A DNA stretch of 64,000 nucleotides from Alicyclobacillus sacchari (GTDB lineage: Bacteria > Bacillota > Bacilli > Alicyclobacillales > Alicyclobacillaceae), in NCBI RefSeq assembly GCF_004366795.1, contig NZ_SORF01000005.1:175086-239085 (forward strand). Direction: 5' to 3'. This document shows positions 47,776 through 56,814 of the stretch, piece after piece; position 1 is the stretch's first letter, and each line of letters starts with the position of its first letter. The position numbers were made by a program, and so were the translations under genes. The notes under the pieces are model-generated. The model made no database searches. It saw only the letters and a list, made by a program, of their open reading frames with translations, and was not told the DNA's origin.

Positions 47776-48168
47776 TTGACATATATGACCATGCTATGGG
47801 TCGGCATCGGCGGCATAGTGGGAGCCCTGCTGCGCTACCAGGTCTCGCGCGTCATCAACGCTCGGACAAGCTCGCCATTTCCTTGGGCGACCCTCGCCAT
47901 CAATCTGAGCGGCTCGTGGCTTCTGGGATGGCTGACAAGTCACATTCACAAAGTCGTACCTACCTTCCACAACATCCCGATGCTGTTGCTGGGAGTTGGG
48001 TTGTGCGGCGCCTATACGACGTTTTCCACCTTTTCATACGAAGCGATTAGCCTATTTCGCGCTCGTCAAGAGATCCTGTCCCTCACCTATGTGGCGATAT
48101 CCTGCCTAGGTGGGTTGGCGTTATCGGCCATGGGCTTGTACGGATTGCCACACAGCCACCCATCGTGA
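47776..48168 (+). CDS. Fluoride channel FluC (CrcB), second copy
   Basis: A 130-residue FluC-family protein. GIGGIVGALLRYQVSR, INLSGSWLLGW and GAYTTFSTFSYEA correspond to the conserved helices. TTG 47776 has AGGAGG eight bases upstream. Both copies have the phenylalanine box residues (TTFSTF). Conserved INxxGS is better in this copy than in the first, which reads INWAGC. It ends at a strong terminator. Confidence 0.92.
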   Translation: MTYMTMLWVGIGGIVGALLRYQVSRVINARTSSPFPWATLAINLSGSWLLGWLTSHIHKVVPTFHNIPMLLLGVGLCGAYTTFSTFSYEAISLFRARQEILSLTYVAISCLGGLALSAMGLYGLPHSHPS

Positions 48169-48197
48169 AAAAGGACGGCCTCCACGCCGCCCTTTTT
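48168..48197 (+). terminator. Bidirectional terminator after fluC pair
   Basis: Stem with AAAAAGG and CGGC arms (48168-48179) pairing with GCCGCC followed by TTTTTG (48186-48197). A-rich on one side and T-rich on the other, so it can serve both the fluC genes and the convergent zinc-ribbon gene. Confidence 0.85.
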
Positions 48198-48220
48198 GTA
48201 TCTACCTATACGCAATCGGC

Positions 48221-48409
48221 TCAAGCGCCGGTTCCAAATTCCAATGCGTTAGACGAATGCTCGACTACGATCAGCGAACCGTCCTCGGCCACCTCGTAGA
48301 CGCGGACTTCATCACCAGACACGTTAAACTCCGCGAAGCAACTCCAGCAATAGTACTGATTTGCACCAATTTTACCGATATCCCGGCTTGTGCAACTCGG
48401 ACACCGCAT
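48221..48409 (-). CDS. Small zinc-ribbon protein, function unknown
   Basis: A 62-residue protein starting MRCPSCTSRDIGKIG with a CPSC/CWSC pair separated by about 16 residues, consistent with a zinc ribbon. The rest is an acidic beta-rich tail (SGDEVRVYEVAEDGSL). ATG 48409 has GGGGGG eight bases upstream. It lies between the cysteine desulfurase and fluC, where Bacillus has mnmA. It could be a transcription or tRNA-modification accessory, but no evidence distinguishes these. Confidence 0.7.
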   Translation of the reverse strand: MRCPSCTSRDIGKIGANQYYCWSCFAEFNVSGDEVRVYEVAEDGSLIVVEHSSNALEFGTGA

Positions 48410-48638
48410 TCCTAGGTCCCCCCTTCTCGCAAATGGAAGGCGCACCTCGGCTACGCCATCGTTCTCGTTGGATATCATTCCTCAATTGATCAATAGCTTT
48501 CCCATGATGGATATTTACAAAACCAAATTTCCAATTGCGAAATATATACCGAACGAGATTCCTGGTCAATCGTACGCCTATGGTGGTACGTTTGCAATGC
48601 AGAAATTGGTTAACCGAGCCCTAGCGGCTTACAAAATG

Positions 48639-49784
48639 TCACGAAATTGTGAAACGTGAACGAATCAATTGGACGCAGTCCTTTACGACACGAGCGGCCT
48701 GTTCCACTTCTTCCATGGTATTTTGCCAACTGAAACTGAAACGGACCGCTTCGCGGACATGTTCGTCCAATCGGCACGCCTGAATGACATGACTTGGTTC
48801 CAAACTCCCCGCGGTACAGGCCGATCCCGCAGATGCCATGACGCCTTCAAGGTCAAGACGCATCAGTAAAACATCGTTCCGCACCCCAGCAAAGGCCACA
48901 TTCAAAATCGACGGCGCAGCGTCCGGCGGACTTAACCGATGCACGCCAGGCTCATCTGCCAAGGACGCCCAGAATGCATCGCGCAAAGCAGCCAGGTGTG
49001 CGACGTGATCGGCAAATCGATCGCGCAGGGCGTCAACGGCCGCCGCAAACCCAATCGCACCAGCGACGTTCTCCGTCCCCCCGCGCCGCTTCAACTCCTG
49101 GTTGCCCCCATAGAGAATCGGTTGCCATGGCGTATGCTTGCGTACGTACAACAAGCCAATCCCCTTGGGACCATGAATTTTGTGTGCCGAAAACGTCGCC
49201 ATGTCGAGATCGGACCGCGCCAATCCAATGCGTTGCACGGGTAAGGCTTGTACCATGTCGCTGTGAACGATGATTTGTGCATCGCGCCGCTTGACCAAAC
49301 GAGCGATCTCGTCAACAGGCTCGACGGTGCCCAGCTCGTTGTTGACGGCCATTACCGTTACCAAGGCAGTGTCCGGTTGGAGAGCATGCACGACGTCCGC
49401 CGGATCGACAAAACCGCGCCGATCCACCGGAACCAGCGTTACCTTCGCGCCTAGCGATTCAAGAAAGGACAACGCATGCAATACCGCGTGATGCTCAACC
49501 GCGCTTGCGACAATGTGCTTGCGGTCTTGCTGCCTCGCCAAATAAGCACCGACGAGCGCAGCGTTGTCCGCTTCCGTACCACCGCTCGTGAAAATCAGAT
49601 CACGCGGATCGCAATCGAGCCATTCGGCTATCGTGCGGCGAGCTCGTTCGACGGCTTGCCGGGCTTGTCTGCCGGCCTCATGGGTGCTCGATGGGTTGCC
49701 ATAGATGGACGCAAGAAACGGTTCCATCGCCTTGCGAACAGCTTCCGCGATCGGAGTCGTCGCTGCATTGTCAAGATAAATCAC
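48639..49784 (-). CDS. Cysteine desulfurase (IscS/NifS-like, YrvO-type)
   Basis: PLP enzyme that removes sulfur from cysteine for tRNA thiolation or Fe-S assembly. The start MIYLDNAATTPIAEAV is typical. The PLP lysine is K202 (SAHKIHGPKG) and the sulfur-carrying cysteine is C323 in SAGSACTAGS. The histidine motif VEHHA is present. Length is 381 residues. It follows cymR as yrvO does in Bacillus, but mnmA is not found downstream; its partner may be encoded elsewhere. Confidence 0.95.
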   Translation of the reverse strand: MIYLDNAATTPIAEAVRKAMEPFLASIYGNPSSTHEAGRQARQAVERARRTIAEWLDCDPRDLIFTSGGTEADNAALVGAYLARQQDRKHIVASAVEHHAVLHALSFLESLGAKVTLVPVDRRGFVDPADVVHALQPDTALVTVMAVNNELGTVEPVDEIARLVKRRDAQIIVHSDMVQALPVQRIGLARSDLDMATFSAHKIHGPKGIGLLYVRKHTPWQPILYGGNQELKRRGGTENVAGAIGFAAAVDALRDRFADHVAHLAALRDAFWASLADEPGVHRLSPPDAAPSILNVAFAGVRNDVLLMRLDLEGVMASAGSACTAGSLEPSHVIQACRLDEHVREAVRFSFSWQNTMEEVEQAARVVKDCVQLIRSRFTIS

Positions 49785-49818
49785 GCGATCTCCTCCTTAC
49801 AAGCAGACAGGCCATCCA

Positions 49819-50229
49819 TCAAATGTAAAACATGTATCCGTGCTCTGACTGCCCGCGCATATCAACCAGATCTTGCAACGTTAAGGAATCCAACACCTCG
49901 TGAATGGCTTCTCGCAGACGCGTCCAGAGCACATCGAGTCCATCGTCGATATCTTCATCGACGATGGTAATCGGCCCCTCCAGGGCAAAGATGATATCCT
50001 TGACCACGATGTCGCGCGGATTGCGTGCGAGGACGTATCCGCCGTAGGCGCCTCGGATACTGCGGACAAAGCCGCCATTGCGCAGTGGAGCAATCAGTTG
50101 TTCCAAGTAATGTTCGGATAAATTCTGTCTTTCCGCAACCGACTTCAGTGAAATGGGTGCATCGGTCGACTGCTTTGCGAGATCGACCAGCAGCATGAGG
50201 CCATAGCGACCTTTTGTCGATATCTTCAC
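49819..50229 (-). CDS. cymR: Rrf2-family regulator CymR-like
   Basis: A 136-residue Rrf2 winged-helix regulator. The N-terminal region [17 protein letters not shown] and the recognition helix (SEHYLEQLIAPLRNGGFVRSIRGAYGGY) match CymR, the cysteine-metabolism repressor of Bacillus. There are no cysteines, which argues against an Fe-S-binding IscR-type sensor. Start is GTG 50229 overlapping the rarA stop (GTGA). Order rarA-cymR-desulfurase is that of B. subtilis. Confidence 0.9.
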   Translation of the reverse strand: MKISTKGRYGLMLLVDLAKQSTDAPISLKSVAERQNLSEHYLEQLIAPLRNGGFVRSIRGAYGGYVLARNPRDIVVKDIIFALEGPITIVDEDIDDGLDVLWTRLREAIHEVLDSLTLQDLVDMRGQSEHGYMFYI

Positions 50230-51506
50230 GACTCGCCGTCTCCCTCCCGATAATACATGCGCGGTTCCACGCCAACGGGCCAATAATTTTGCTCCACGTG
50301 GTGACCGGGATAATCATGGGGATACAAATACCCAACACCATGCCCCAGCTTCTGTGCCCCGCTGTATCCTGTTCCCCGCAAGTGCGGCGGTACGACAAGT
50401 GGCATCCCCGCCTTGACGTCCGCAAGGGCTTCATTGATGGCCTTGTACGCGGCGTTCGATTTGGGCGCCGTCGCCAGATACGTCGTCACCTGCGCCAAGA
50501 TAATCCGCGCCTCTGGCATACCGATGGCCATGGCGGCCTGCCAGCCGCTCACCGCCAAGGTCAGGGCATAAGGATCGGCATTGCCGATATCCTCTGCAGC
50601 CAAAATCATCAAGCGGCGGGCGATGAATGCCGGATCCTCTCCGCCCGCCAGCATTTTTGCCAGCCACAAGACAGCGGCATCCGGATCTGAACCGCGAACC
50701 GACTTGATGAAAGCAGAGATCGTATCGTAGTGCTCATCTCCCGATTTATCGTAACGCACGCCGCCAGCCGACTGCAGGGCGTGCTCGACCTGTTCGAGAC
50801 CGACATGCGTCTGTCCATCTTCGCCGATAGGCGCCGCAAACACCGCCAGTTCAAGCAGGTTTAGGGCCCGCCGGGCATCGCCGCCCGCCTGTAGACATAT
50901 CGCTCGGCGCGCGTCGGCAGCAAGCTCCACGTGCATGCGGCCGAGTCCGCGATCGTGATCGCGACAGGCGCGATCCAGCAAAACCCCAATTTCCTCGACC
51001 GTGAGCGGTTCCAGGTGAAACACGTGCGATCGCGACACCAAGGCAGAGTTCACTTCAAAGTATGGATTCTCTGTCGTCGCCCCAACCAAAATCAACAAAC
51101 CAGCTTCGACGTGTGGCAACAGTGCGTCTTGCTGGCTCTTATTAAAACGATGAATTTCATCGAGAAACAGCACCGTGCGCCGAGCGTACAACTCTCGCTG
51201 CTCTTTCGCCGTATCCACCGCCTTGCGAATGTCCGCAACCCCCGCCGTCACGGCGTTCAACTGCACAAAGCTGGCCTTCGTCTGGTGGGCAATGACCTGT
51301 GCCAATGTCGTCTTGCCTGTCCCTGGCGGGCCAAACAGAATGATGGATTGCATCCGATCCTGCTCGATCATCCGGCGCAAGAGTCCCCGCGGACCCACGA
51401 TGTGCGAGTGGCCGACCACTTCGTCGAGCGAACTTGGCCGCATGCGATACGCAAGCGGCGCGGCATCGGCGCGATCCCGCTCGGACGCCATCGCGAACAG
51501 ATCCAT
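50226..51506 (-). CDS. rarA: Replication-associated recombination ATPase RarA (MgsA)
   Basis: AAA+ ATPase acting at stalled replication forks. It has Walker [11 protein letters not shown], Walker [15 protein letters not shown] and the RarA C-terminal domain with [19 protein letters not shown]. Length is 426 residues. ATG 51506 has GAGGAGAGG upstream. Its stop overlaps cymR by four bases. Confidence 0.95.
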   Translation of the reverse strand: MDLFAMASERDRADAAPLAYRMRPSSLDEVVGHSHIVGPRGLLRRMIEQDRMQSIILFGPPGTGKTTLAQVIAHQTKASFVQLNAVTAGVADIRKAVDTAKEQRELYARRTVLFLDEIHRFNKSQQDALLPHVEAGLLILVGATTENPYFEVNSALVSRSHVFHLEPLTVEEIGVLLDRACRDHDRGLGRMHVELAADARRAICLQAGGDARRALNLLELAVFAAPIGEDGQTHVGLEQVEHALQSAGGVRYDKSGDEHYDTISAFIKSVRGSDPDAAVLWLAKMLAGGEDPAFIARRLMILAAEDIGNADPYALTLAVSGWQAAMAIGMPEARIILAQVTTYLATAPKSNAAYKAINEALADVKAGMPLVVPPHLRGTGYSGAQKLGHGVGYLYPHDYPGHHVEQNYWPVGVEPRMYYREGDGES

Positions 51507-51591
51507 GGCATCGCCTCTCCTCTGGCGTAACCCAATCAATTCCTAGTCATCCACTCAGCTTTATACGATTATACAACGCAATGTCGCTTCC

Positions 51592-51624
51592 GTAAAATAG
51601 AAGGAGCAGGGCCGTCTGCCCTGC
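51592..51624 (-). terminator. Rho-independent terminator after aspS
   Basis: Minus-strand GCAGGGC and GCCCTGC arms (51624-51618 and 51612-51606) around a short loop, followed by TCCTTCTATTTTA. It lies 14 bases after the aspS stop. Confidence 0.8.
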
Positions 51625-51637
51625 CCACTCCGTCTCC

Positions 51638-53443
51638 TTACCCGTGATGGCGCACACGCAAATGCAGCACTTTCAGTTGCTCTTCAGACACTTCCCCCGG
51701 TGCGTCCATCATCAGATCTGTACCGCTCGCCGTTTTCGGAAACGCAATGACGTCGCGCAGCGACTTGGCCCCCGCCAGCAGCATGATGATACGATCCAAG
51801 CCAAAGGCAATGCCGCCGTGCGGAGGCGTGCCGTACTCAAATGCGTTCAATAGGAAGCCAAACTTGTCGTACGCTTCCTCCTTCGTGAAGCCAAGCGCCG
51901 CAAACATCTGCTCTTGAATCTCCCGGCGGTAAATGCGCATCGAGCCGCCGCCGATCTCGAAGCCGTTGAGCACCATATCGTACGCCTGCGCCCTCACCTT
52001 GCCAGGATCTGTGCTCAGGAGCGGAATGTCTTCTTCGCGGGGCATTGTAAACGGATGGTGCTCGGCAACCCAGCGCTTCTCATCCTCGTCGTAGGACAGG
52101 AGCGGAAAATCGGTAATCCACAAAAATTTGTACACGTTCGGATCGGCAAGGCCAAGCGCCTGGCCGAAATGACCGCGCAACGCGCCAAGTGCAGGCAAAA
52201 CCTGTTTGCGCGATCCAGCCCCAATCAGGATCAGGTCGCCAGGCTTTGCCTTGGCACAGTCCGCGATGGCCTGGAACTGCTCGTCTGTGAAAAATTTGCC
52301 GATGGACGAACGAAAACTTCCATCCTCGAGGACAGCGATGTACGCGAGGCCACCGAGTCCGTAGCCCTTCACAAAGTCGACGAGATCGTCCGTTTGCTTG
52401 CGGCTATACCCCGCACAGCCAGGCGCAACCAAGGCCTTGATGACCCCACCCTTGGCCAAGACGTCGGCAAACACCCGAAAGTCCGTTCCCGCAAGGACAT
52501 CGGCGAGATCGACAAACGCCATGTCGAAACGCAAGTCTGGCTTATCCGATCCATACTTGTCCATCGCCTCGGCATAGGGAAGGCGCTGGAACGGCCGTGG
52601 CACTTCGACGCCAGCGACATCGCGCAGAACGTTCGCGACCATCTCCTCCATCATGTCTTGCAAAGCCGCCTGGGGCAAAAACGAGGTCTCAATGTCGAGC
52701 TGTGTAAATTCCGGCTGCCGGTCCGCCCGCAAGTCTTCGTCCCGAAAACAGCGTGCAATTTGGTAGTAACGTTCGAACCCCGACACCATCAGCAATTGCT
52801 TAAAAATTTGAGGCGATTGCGGCAGCGCGTAGAATTCGCCCGGCTGCAAGCGGCTGGGCACCAGGTAATCGCGTGCGCCTTCAGGTGTGCTCTTGGTCAA
52901 AATGGGCGTCTCGATCTCGAGAAAACCGTGATCGTCCAAGTACTGGCGAAACGCGCGGATGATGCGATGGCGTATCATCAGGATGTTTTGCATCTCTGGG
53001 CGCCGCAAATCTAGGTAACGGTGGCGCAAACGAACGGTCTCGTCGACCTCGACGCCATCCTGGATATAGAATGGTGGGTTTTTCGCCGTATTCTCGGTCA
53101 CGATGTCACTGACCACGACTTCGATTTCACCGGTCGCAATTTTCGGATTGATGGTCTCCGCATCTCGCTTTTCCACCGTGCCCGATACGGCGATCACGAA
53201 TTCGTTGCGCAGCTTGTCGGCCGCTTCCATCGCATGCTCCGGCGTACCGCGACCGCGATCGAACACGAGTTGAACAATTCCGGAGCGATCGCGCAAATCG
53301 ACAAAGACGACGCTGCCAAAATCGCGCCGACGCTGAACCCAACCAGCCAGCACGACCGTTGTCCCCGTTGTCGCTGCCAGGGTGTCCTTCACCCAATGAC
53401 TGCGTGTCAAACGATGTATCCCATGCTGCTCCACAATCACCAC
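51638..53443 (-). CDS. aspS: Aspartate-tRNA ligase
   Basis: Class II synthetase of the bacterial type. An N-terminal OB domain (GWVQRRRDFGSVVFVDLRDRSG) is followed by the class II core with motif 2 FRDEDLRADRQPEFTQLD, the GAD insert and the closing GGIAFGLDRIIMLL. 601 residues. Starts at GTG 53443 or 53440, overlapping the hisS stop (TGGTGA); both are acceptable. It is co-transcribed after hisS. Confidence 0.97.
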   Translation of the reverse strand: MVIVEQHGIHRLTRSHWVKDTLAATTGTTVVLAGWVQRRRDFGSVVFVDLRDRSGIVQLVFDRGRGTPEHAMEAADKLRNEFVIAVSGTVEKRDAETINPKIATGEIEVVVSDIVTENTAKNPPFYIQDGVEVDETVRLRHRYLDLRRPEMQNILMIRHRIIRAFRQYLDDHGFLEIETPILTKSTPEGARDYLVPSRLQPGEFYALPQSPQIFKQLLMVSGFERYYQIARCFRDEDLRADRQPEFTQLDIETSFLPQAALQDMMEEMVANVLRDVAGVEVPRPFQRLPYAEAMDKYGSDKPDLRFDMAFVDLADVLAGTDFRVFADVLAKGGVIKALVAPGCAGYSRKQTDDLVDFVKGYGLGGLAYIAVLEDGSFRSSIGKFFTDEQFQAIADCAKAKPGDLILIGAGSRKQVLPALGALRGHFGQALGLADPNVYKFLWITDFPLLSYDEDEKRWVAEHHPFTMPREEDIPLLSTDPGKVRAQAYDMVLNGFEIGGGSMRIYRREIQEQMFAALGFTKEEAYDKFGFLLNAFEYGTPPHGGIAFGLDRIIMLLAGAKSLRDVIAFPKTASGTDLMMDAPGEVSEEQLKVLHLRVRHHG

Positions 53444-54702
53444 TCACTTCCTGCTTGTTCAATAGCATCTGCCAGTTCTGCAAACGGAATTTCGCGCTGC
53501 GCGCCTGTGGCGAGCTGTTTGACCGTCGCCTTTCCAGACGCCAGCTCGCTTTCACCAATGACGATGACGAATCGCGCTTGCAGCCGATCCGCCAGTTTAA
53601 ACTGCGACTTTAAGCTGCGCCCCTGATAGTCGCGATCGGCTCGCAGCCCCAAGCGCCGCAACGACGTAAGCACAGCCATGGCCGTGTGTTCGGCGACCTG
53701 GTCGGCGACCGCCACAAACGCATCAAGCTCAACCGTGCGGCCAATTTGCACGTTTTGCGCTGCCAACACCGCGATCGCGCGTTCGATACCGCCGGCAAAG
53801 CCGATGCCAGGTGTCGACGGCCCGCCCAACTCCTCAACCAAGCCGTTGTAACGACCGCCCCCGGCGATGGTGGAGAATCCAGGTGTCGTGATCTCCCATG
53901 CCGTACGCGTGTAATAGTCGAGTCCGCGGACGAGGCTTTTTTCGATCTTGTACGGTACATCCATTGCCTCCAAATAGCCCTGTACCTGCTCAAAATGATC
54001 CTTGCACTCGCCGCAAAGGACGTCGACGATATAAGGGACGTTTGCCTCCCGCAAGACAGCCTGACACGACTCGTTCTTACAGTCGAACAAGCGCAACGGA
54101 TTCTTTTCCAACCGTACCTGGCAATCACGGCACAACTCGTCGCGATGCGGCAATAGCCGTTCAATCATCTGCGCCCTGTGCACCGGCCGGCACACGCTGC
54201 ACCCCACTGAATTCAGCTCGACGTTCAATTGTTTGAGACCAAGCCGTTGTAATACGGAGAGACTGAGCGCGATAACCTCGGCATCGACGGCTGGCAATTC
54301 CGACCCAAGCACTTCCGCGCCGTATTGATGAAACTGCCGAAGCCGCCCTTTCTGCGGTTTCTCATAGCGAAACATCGGGCCGATATAGTACAGCTTCGCC
54401 AATGCGCCGGTGCCGTACAGCTTGTTCTCGACAAACGCCCGCACTGCACCCGCTGTGCCCTCTGGCCGCAAAGTGACACTGCGATTGCCGCGATCGAGGA
54501 ACGTATACATTTCTTTCGATACGATGTCCGTGGTTTCACCGACGCCGCGCTCAAACAACTCTGTGTGTTCAAAGATGGGGGTCCGGATTTCGCCGTAATT
54601 GGCCCTGTCCAGTACATCGCGTACCGCGCTTTCAAGCGCCTGCCAGACTTCCACTTCTCCTGGCAGGAGATCGACGGTGCCGCGGGGACGTTGGATCTCC
54701 AT
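53437..54702 (-). CDS. hisS: Histidine-tRNA ligase
   Basis: Class II synthetase of 421 residues, beginning MEIQRPRGTVDLLPGEVEVW. Motif 2 (GPMFRYEKPQKGRLRQFHQYGAE) and the histidine-A-like SLVRGLDYYTRTAWE are present. It has a CxxC pair set (CSVC, CRDC) and an anticodon-binding end. It is regulated by a T-box leader and a strong sigma-A promoter; aspS follows with a small overlap. Confidence 0.97.
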   Translation of the reverse strand: MEIQRPRGTVDLLPGEVEVWQALESAVRDVLDRANYGEIRTPIFEHTELFERGVGETTDIVSKEMYTFLDRGNRSVTLRPEGTAGAVRAFVENKLYGTGALAKLYYIGPMFRYEKPQKGRLRQFHQYGAEVLGSELPAVDAEVIALSLSVLQRLGLKQLNVELNSVGCSVCRPVHRAQMIERLLPHRDELCRDCQVRLEKNPLRLFDCKNESCQAVLREANVPYIVDVLCGECKDHFEQVQGYLEAMDVPYKIEKSLVRGLDYYTRTAWEITTPGFSTIAGGGRYNGLVEELGGPSTPGIGFAGGIERAIAVLAAQNVQIGRTVELDAFVAVADQVAEHTAMAVLTSLRRLGLRADRDYQGRSLKSQFKLADRLQARFVIVIGESELASGKATVKQLATGAQREIPFAELADAIEQAGSEW

Positions 54703-54762
54703 GAGGCATTCTCCTTTTCAAAGTACATCTGCGATGATGCCGTGAGTTGTGGCCGCGGAATG

Positions 54763-55032
54763 AAAAAACGCCCTTTCGTCGATGCCGGTAGATACCGGCA
54801 GGGACGAAAGAGCGCTTCCGCGGTGCCACCCTGCTTGAACGAGACGTTCCACCTCAACGGCATAACGCGCCGACGACGCGCGGCTACAAAAAGCAGCTCG
54901 CGTTTTCAGAAGCCGTCTTTCCAAACGCAGGCTGGAGTCGCTTGCAGCCGCGGCGCACTCTCTCTGGAACAGCCCAAACCGCCTGTACTCTGCTTCCTCA
55001 TCAAATCGATATGTTGGTTGCTATACTGAATC
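54763..55032 (-). ncRNA. T-box leader of hisS-aspS
   Basis: Minus-strand leader of about 270 bases. The T-box core AGGGTGGCACCGCGG occurs around 54830-54816, followed by a terminator hairpin (arms CTTTCGTC and GACGAAAG) and a run of six T (54768-54763). AGTA and AGAGAG elements lie upstream. Uncharged tRNA-His should stabilise the antiterminator. The specifier codon was not assigned. Confidence 0.9.
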
Positions 55033-55038
55033 GTGCAG

Positions 55039-55068
55039 ATTATACGGAATGGTGGACATGTGTGTCAA
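55039..55068 (-). promoter_or_regulatory. Sigma-A promoter of hisS-aspS
   Basis: Perfect TTGACA (55068-55063), 18-base spacer, perfect TATAAT (55044-55039) on the minus strand. Start about 55032. Confidence 0.9.
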
Positions 55069-55141
55069 GCGCGCCGCGCGCGGGCACGCTGAGTCCGCGC
55101 TGCACAGCGATACCCATGGCCAGTTCGGCTAAAAGGAGCCG

Positions 55142-55210
55142 ATGATCATAACGAACGTCGCCGCCATGTGTCAACACATGCGAAACCGCCTTTGCCTCCG
55201 CCGAAACTGA
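55142..55210 (+). CDS. Possible 22-codon leader peptide
   Basis: ATG at 55142 preceded by AAAAGGAG four bases upstream, TGA at 55208-55210. The product is basic (MRNRLCLRRN at its end). It lies about 130 bases before hemL, outside the hisS leader. It may be chance; included because of the strong ribosome-binding site. Confidence 0.2.
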   Translation: MIITNVAAMCQHMRNRLCLRRN

Positions 55211-55288
55211 TCTACGCAACCCCTTACCCCTCCTCCGTTTTCCTTACCGTTTCCACACGACGTGTGTGTCATGCAAAGGAAGCCACTG

Positions 55289-55318
55289 TTGACCACCTGC
55301 GTCTGGCAGTGGAACAAT
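55289..55318 (+). promoter_or_regulatory. Candidate hemL promoter
   Basis: TTGACC, 18-base spacer, AACAAT. The -35 is good, the -10 weak. Otherwise the 55069-55341 region holds no clear gene. Confidence 0.4.
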
Positions 55319-55341
55319 AAAGGCTCAAGGAGTGGTGAGAG

Positions 55342-56652
55342 ATGGTTCTTGATCGCACACAATCCAAACTGTGGTTTGAACGTGCGCAAGCGGTGATACT
55401 CGGCGGTGTCAACAGCCCATCGCGATCGTATAAATCGGTCGGCGGTGGTACCCCAACGGTCATGGTGCGTGGACAAGGATCACGCATGTATGACGTCGAC
55501 GGGAACGAATATATCGATTATCTTGCAGCCTATGGCCCGTCGATTCTCGGCCACGCCCATCCCGCCATCACGGAGGCGATTGCGCAGGCGGCGGCCGATG
55601 GCGTGCTCTACGGAACGCCGACGCCCTCAGAAGTGCTGTTTGCAGAGAAGCTCCGACAGGCAATCCCGGACTTGGAGCGCATTCGTTTTGTCAATTCCGG
55701 CACGGAAGCCGTCATGACGACAATTCGCGTCGCACGCGCGTATACGGGACGGCGCAAGGTTTTGAAATTTGCAGGTTGCTACCACGGGCACTCCGATGCG
55801 ATGTTGGTGGCGGCCGGATCGGGCCCTTCGTCCATCGGCGTGCCCGACAGCGCCGGGGTGACCCCAAACATCGCGAGTGAAGTGATTACGGTCCCGTTTA
55901 ACGATCCCGACATCTTGGCACAAGCCCTCGATGTACATGGTGCGGATGTCGCGGCGGTGCTTGTCGAGCCCATTGTCGGGAACTTCGGCATCGTTCCGCC
56001 GCGGGATGATCGCTACCTGGAGCAGGTTATCGATCTCGCGCACCGGCATGGCGCACTCGTTATCTTCGACGAGGTCATCACGGCGTTTCGTTTTCATTAC
56101 GGCAGCGCCGCACAGATGTACGACGTGCATCCGGATCTGTACGCGCTCGGGAAGATCATTGGCGGCGGCCTACCCATTGGCGCATACGGCGGGCGAAAGG
56201 ACATCATGGAGCAGGTGGCGCCGCTGGGGCCTGCCTACCAAGCTGGGACCATGGCTGGCAATCCCCTGTCGATGCGCACCGGCATGGCGTGCCTCGATGT
56301 GCTACGAGAACCCGGTATCTACGAAAACATGGCGCGGCGAGCACAAGTGCTGACCGAAGCAGCGCACGAAGCGGCCAAGCGCCATGGTGTGCCGATCACG
56401 ATCAATCGGATGGGTGGCGCATACACGATTTACTTTGGCCATCATCCAGTGCATAACTATGACGATGCCAACGCGACAGACAGTAAACAGTTTGCGCAAT
56501 TCTTTCATTTGTTGGCGGATCGCAAAATCCTCATTGCACCGTCGAAGTACGAGGCGTGGTTTGTCTCGGCCGTACATACCGATGACGACATCGAGCGCAC
56601 GGTTGCGGTGTACGACGAGGTCTTCAGGGATTTAGGGAGGGCCGTGCGGTAA
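55342..56652 (+). CDS. hemL: Glutamate-1-semialdehyde 2,1-aminomutase
   Basis: PLP enzyme of the C5 pathway to 5-aminolevulinate. It has [31 protein letters not shown], the [11 protein letters not shown] motif and the PLP lysine in [16 protein letters not shown] (about residue 270). Length is 436 residues. ATG 55342 has AAGGAG and GGTGAG upstream. It stands alone on the plus strand; other hem genes are not in the window, so it may be one of two copies as in Bacillus (hemL/gsaB). Confidence 0.97.
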   Translation: MVLDRTQSKLWFERAQAVILGGVNSPSRSYKSVGGGTPTVMVRGQGSRMYDVDGNEYIDYLAAYGPSILGHAHPAITEAIAQAAADGVLYGTPTPSEVLFAEKLRQAIPDLERIRFVNSGTEAVMTTIRVARAYTGRRKVLKFAGCYHGHSDAMLVAAGSGPSSIGVPDSAGVTPNIASEVITVPFNDPDILAQALDVHGADVAAVLVEPIVGNFGIVPPRDDRYLEQVIDLAHRHGALVIFDEVITAFRFHYGSAAQMYDVHPDLYALGKIIGGGLPIGAYGGRKDIMEQVAPLGPAYQAGTMAGNPLSMRTGMACLDVLREPGIYENMARRAQVLTEAAHEAAKRHGVPITINRMGGAYTIYFGHHPVHNYDDANATDSKQFAQFFHLLADRKILIAPSKYEAWFVSAVHTDDDIERTVAVYDEVFRDLGRAVR

Positions 56653-56702
56653 AGGCGATGGGCGATGAAACGGCCGACGGCTCTAAGGAGGGCCGTCCGG
56701 CC

Positions 56703-56720
56703 GGCATGCTGCGGCATGCC
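56703..56720 (+). other. Stem-loop after hemL
   Basis: Perfect stem GGCATGC/GCATGCC with TGCG loop, 50 bases after hemL. There is no T tract, so it may be a terminator-like or mRNA-end structure; an additional GC-rich imperfect hairpin lies just before it (56671-56702). Confidence 0.35.
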
Positions 56721-56814
56721 ACGCAGAACCGTGGAGAAGGCCGCAAGCAGTCCGAACCCACAGTCAGATGAACGTCAGACGCATGTCGGTCCCGCAGATT
56801 GTCGGCCACTGTGC

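Noticed and set aside
48410..48638. Possible small plus-strand gene in the AT-richer gap before the desulfurase gene
   Set aside because: The 89-codon frame spans the start of the zinc-ribbon gene and lacks a ribosome-binding site or family resemblance; the gap may hold the desulfurase transcript end.
51914..53014. Plus-strand frame of about 360 codons opposite aspS
   Set aside because: Antisense to a conserved synthetase and without recognisable motifs.
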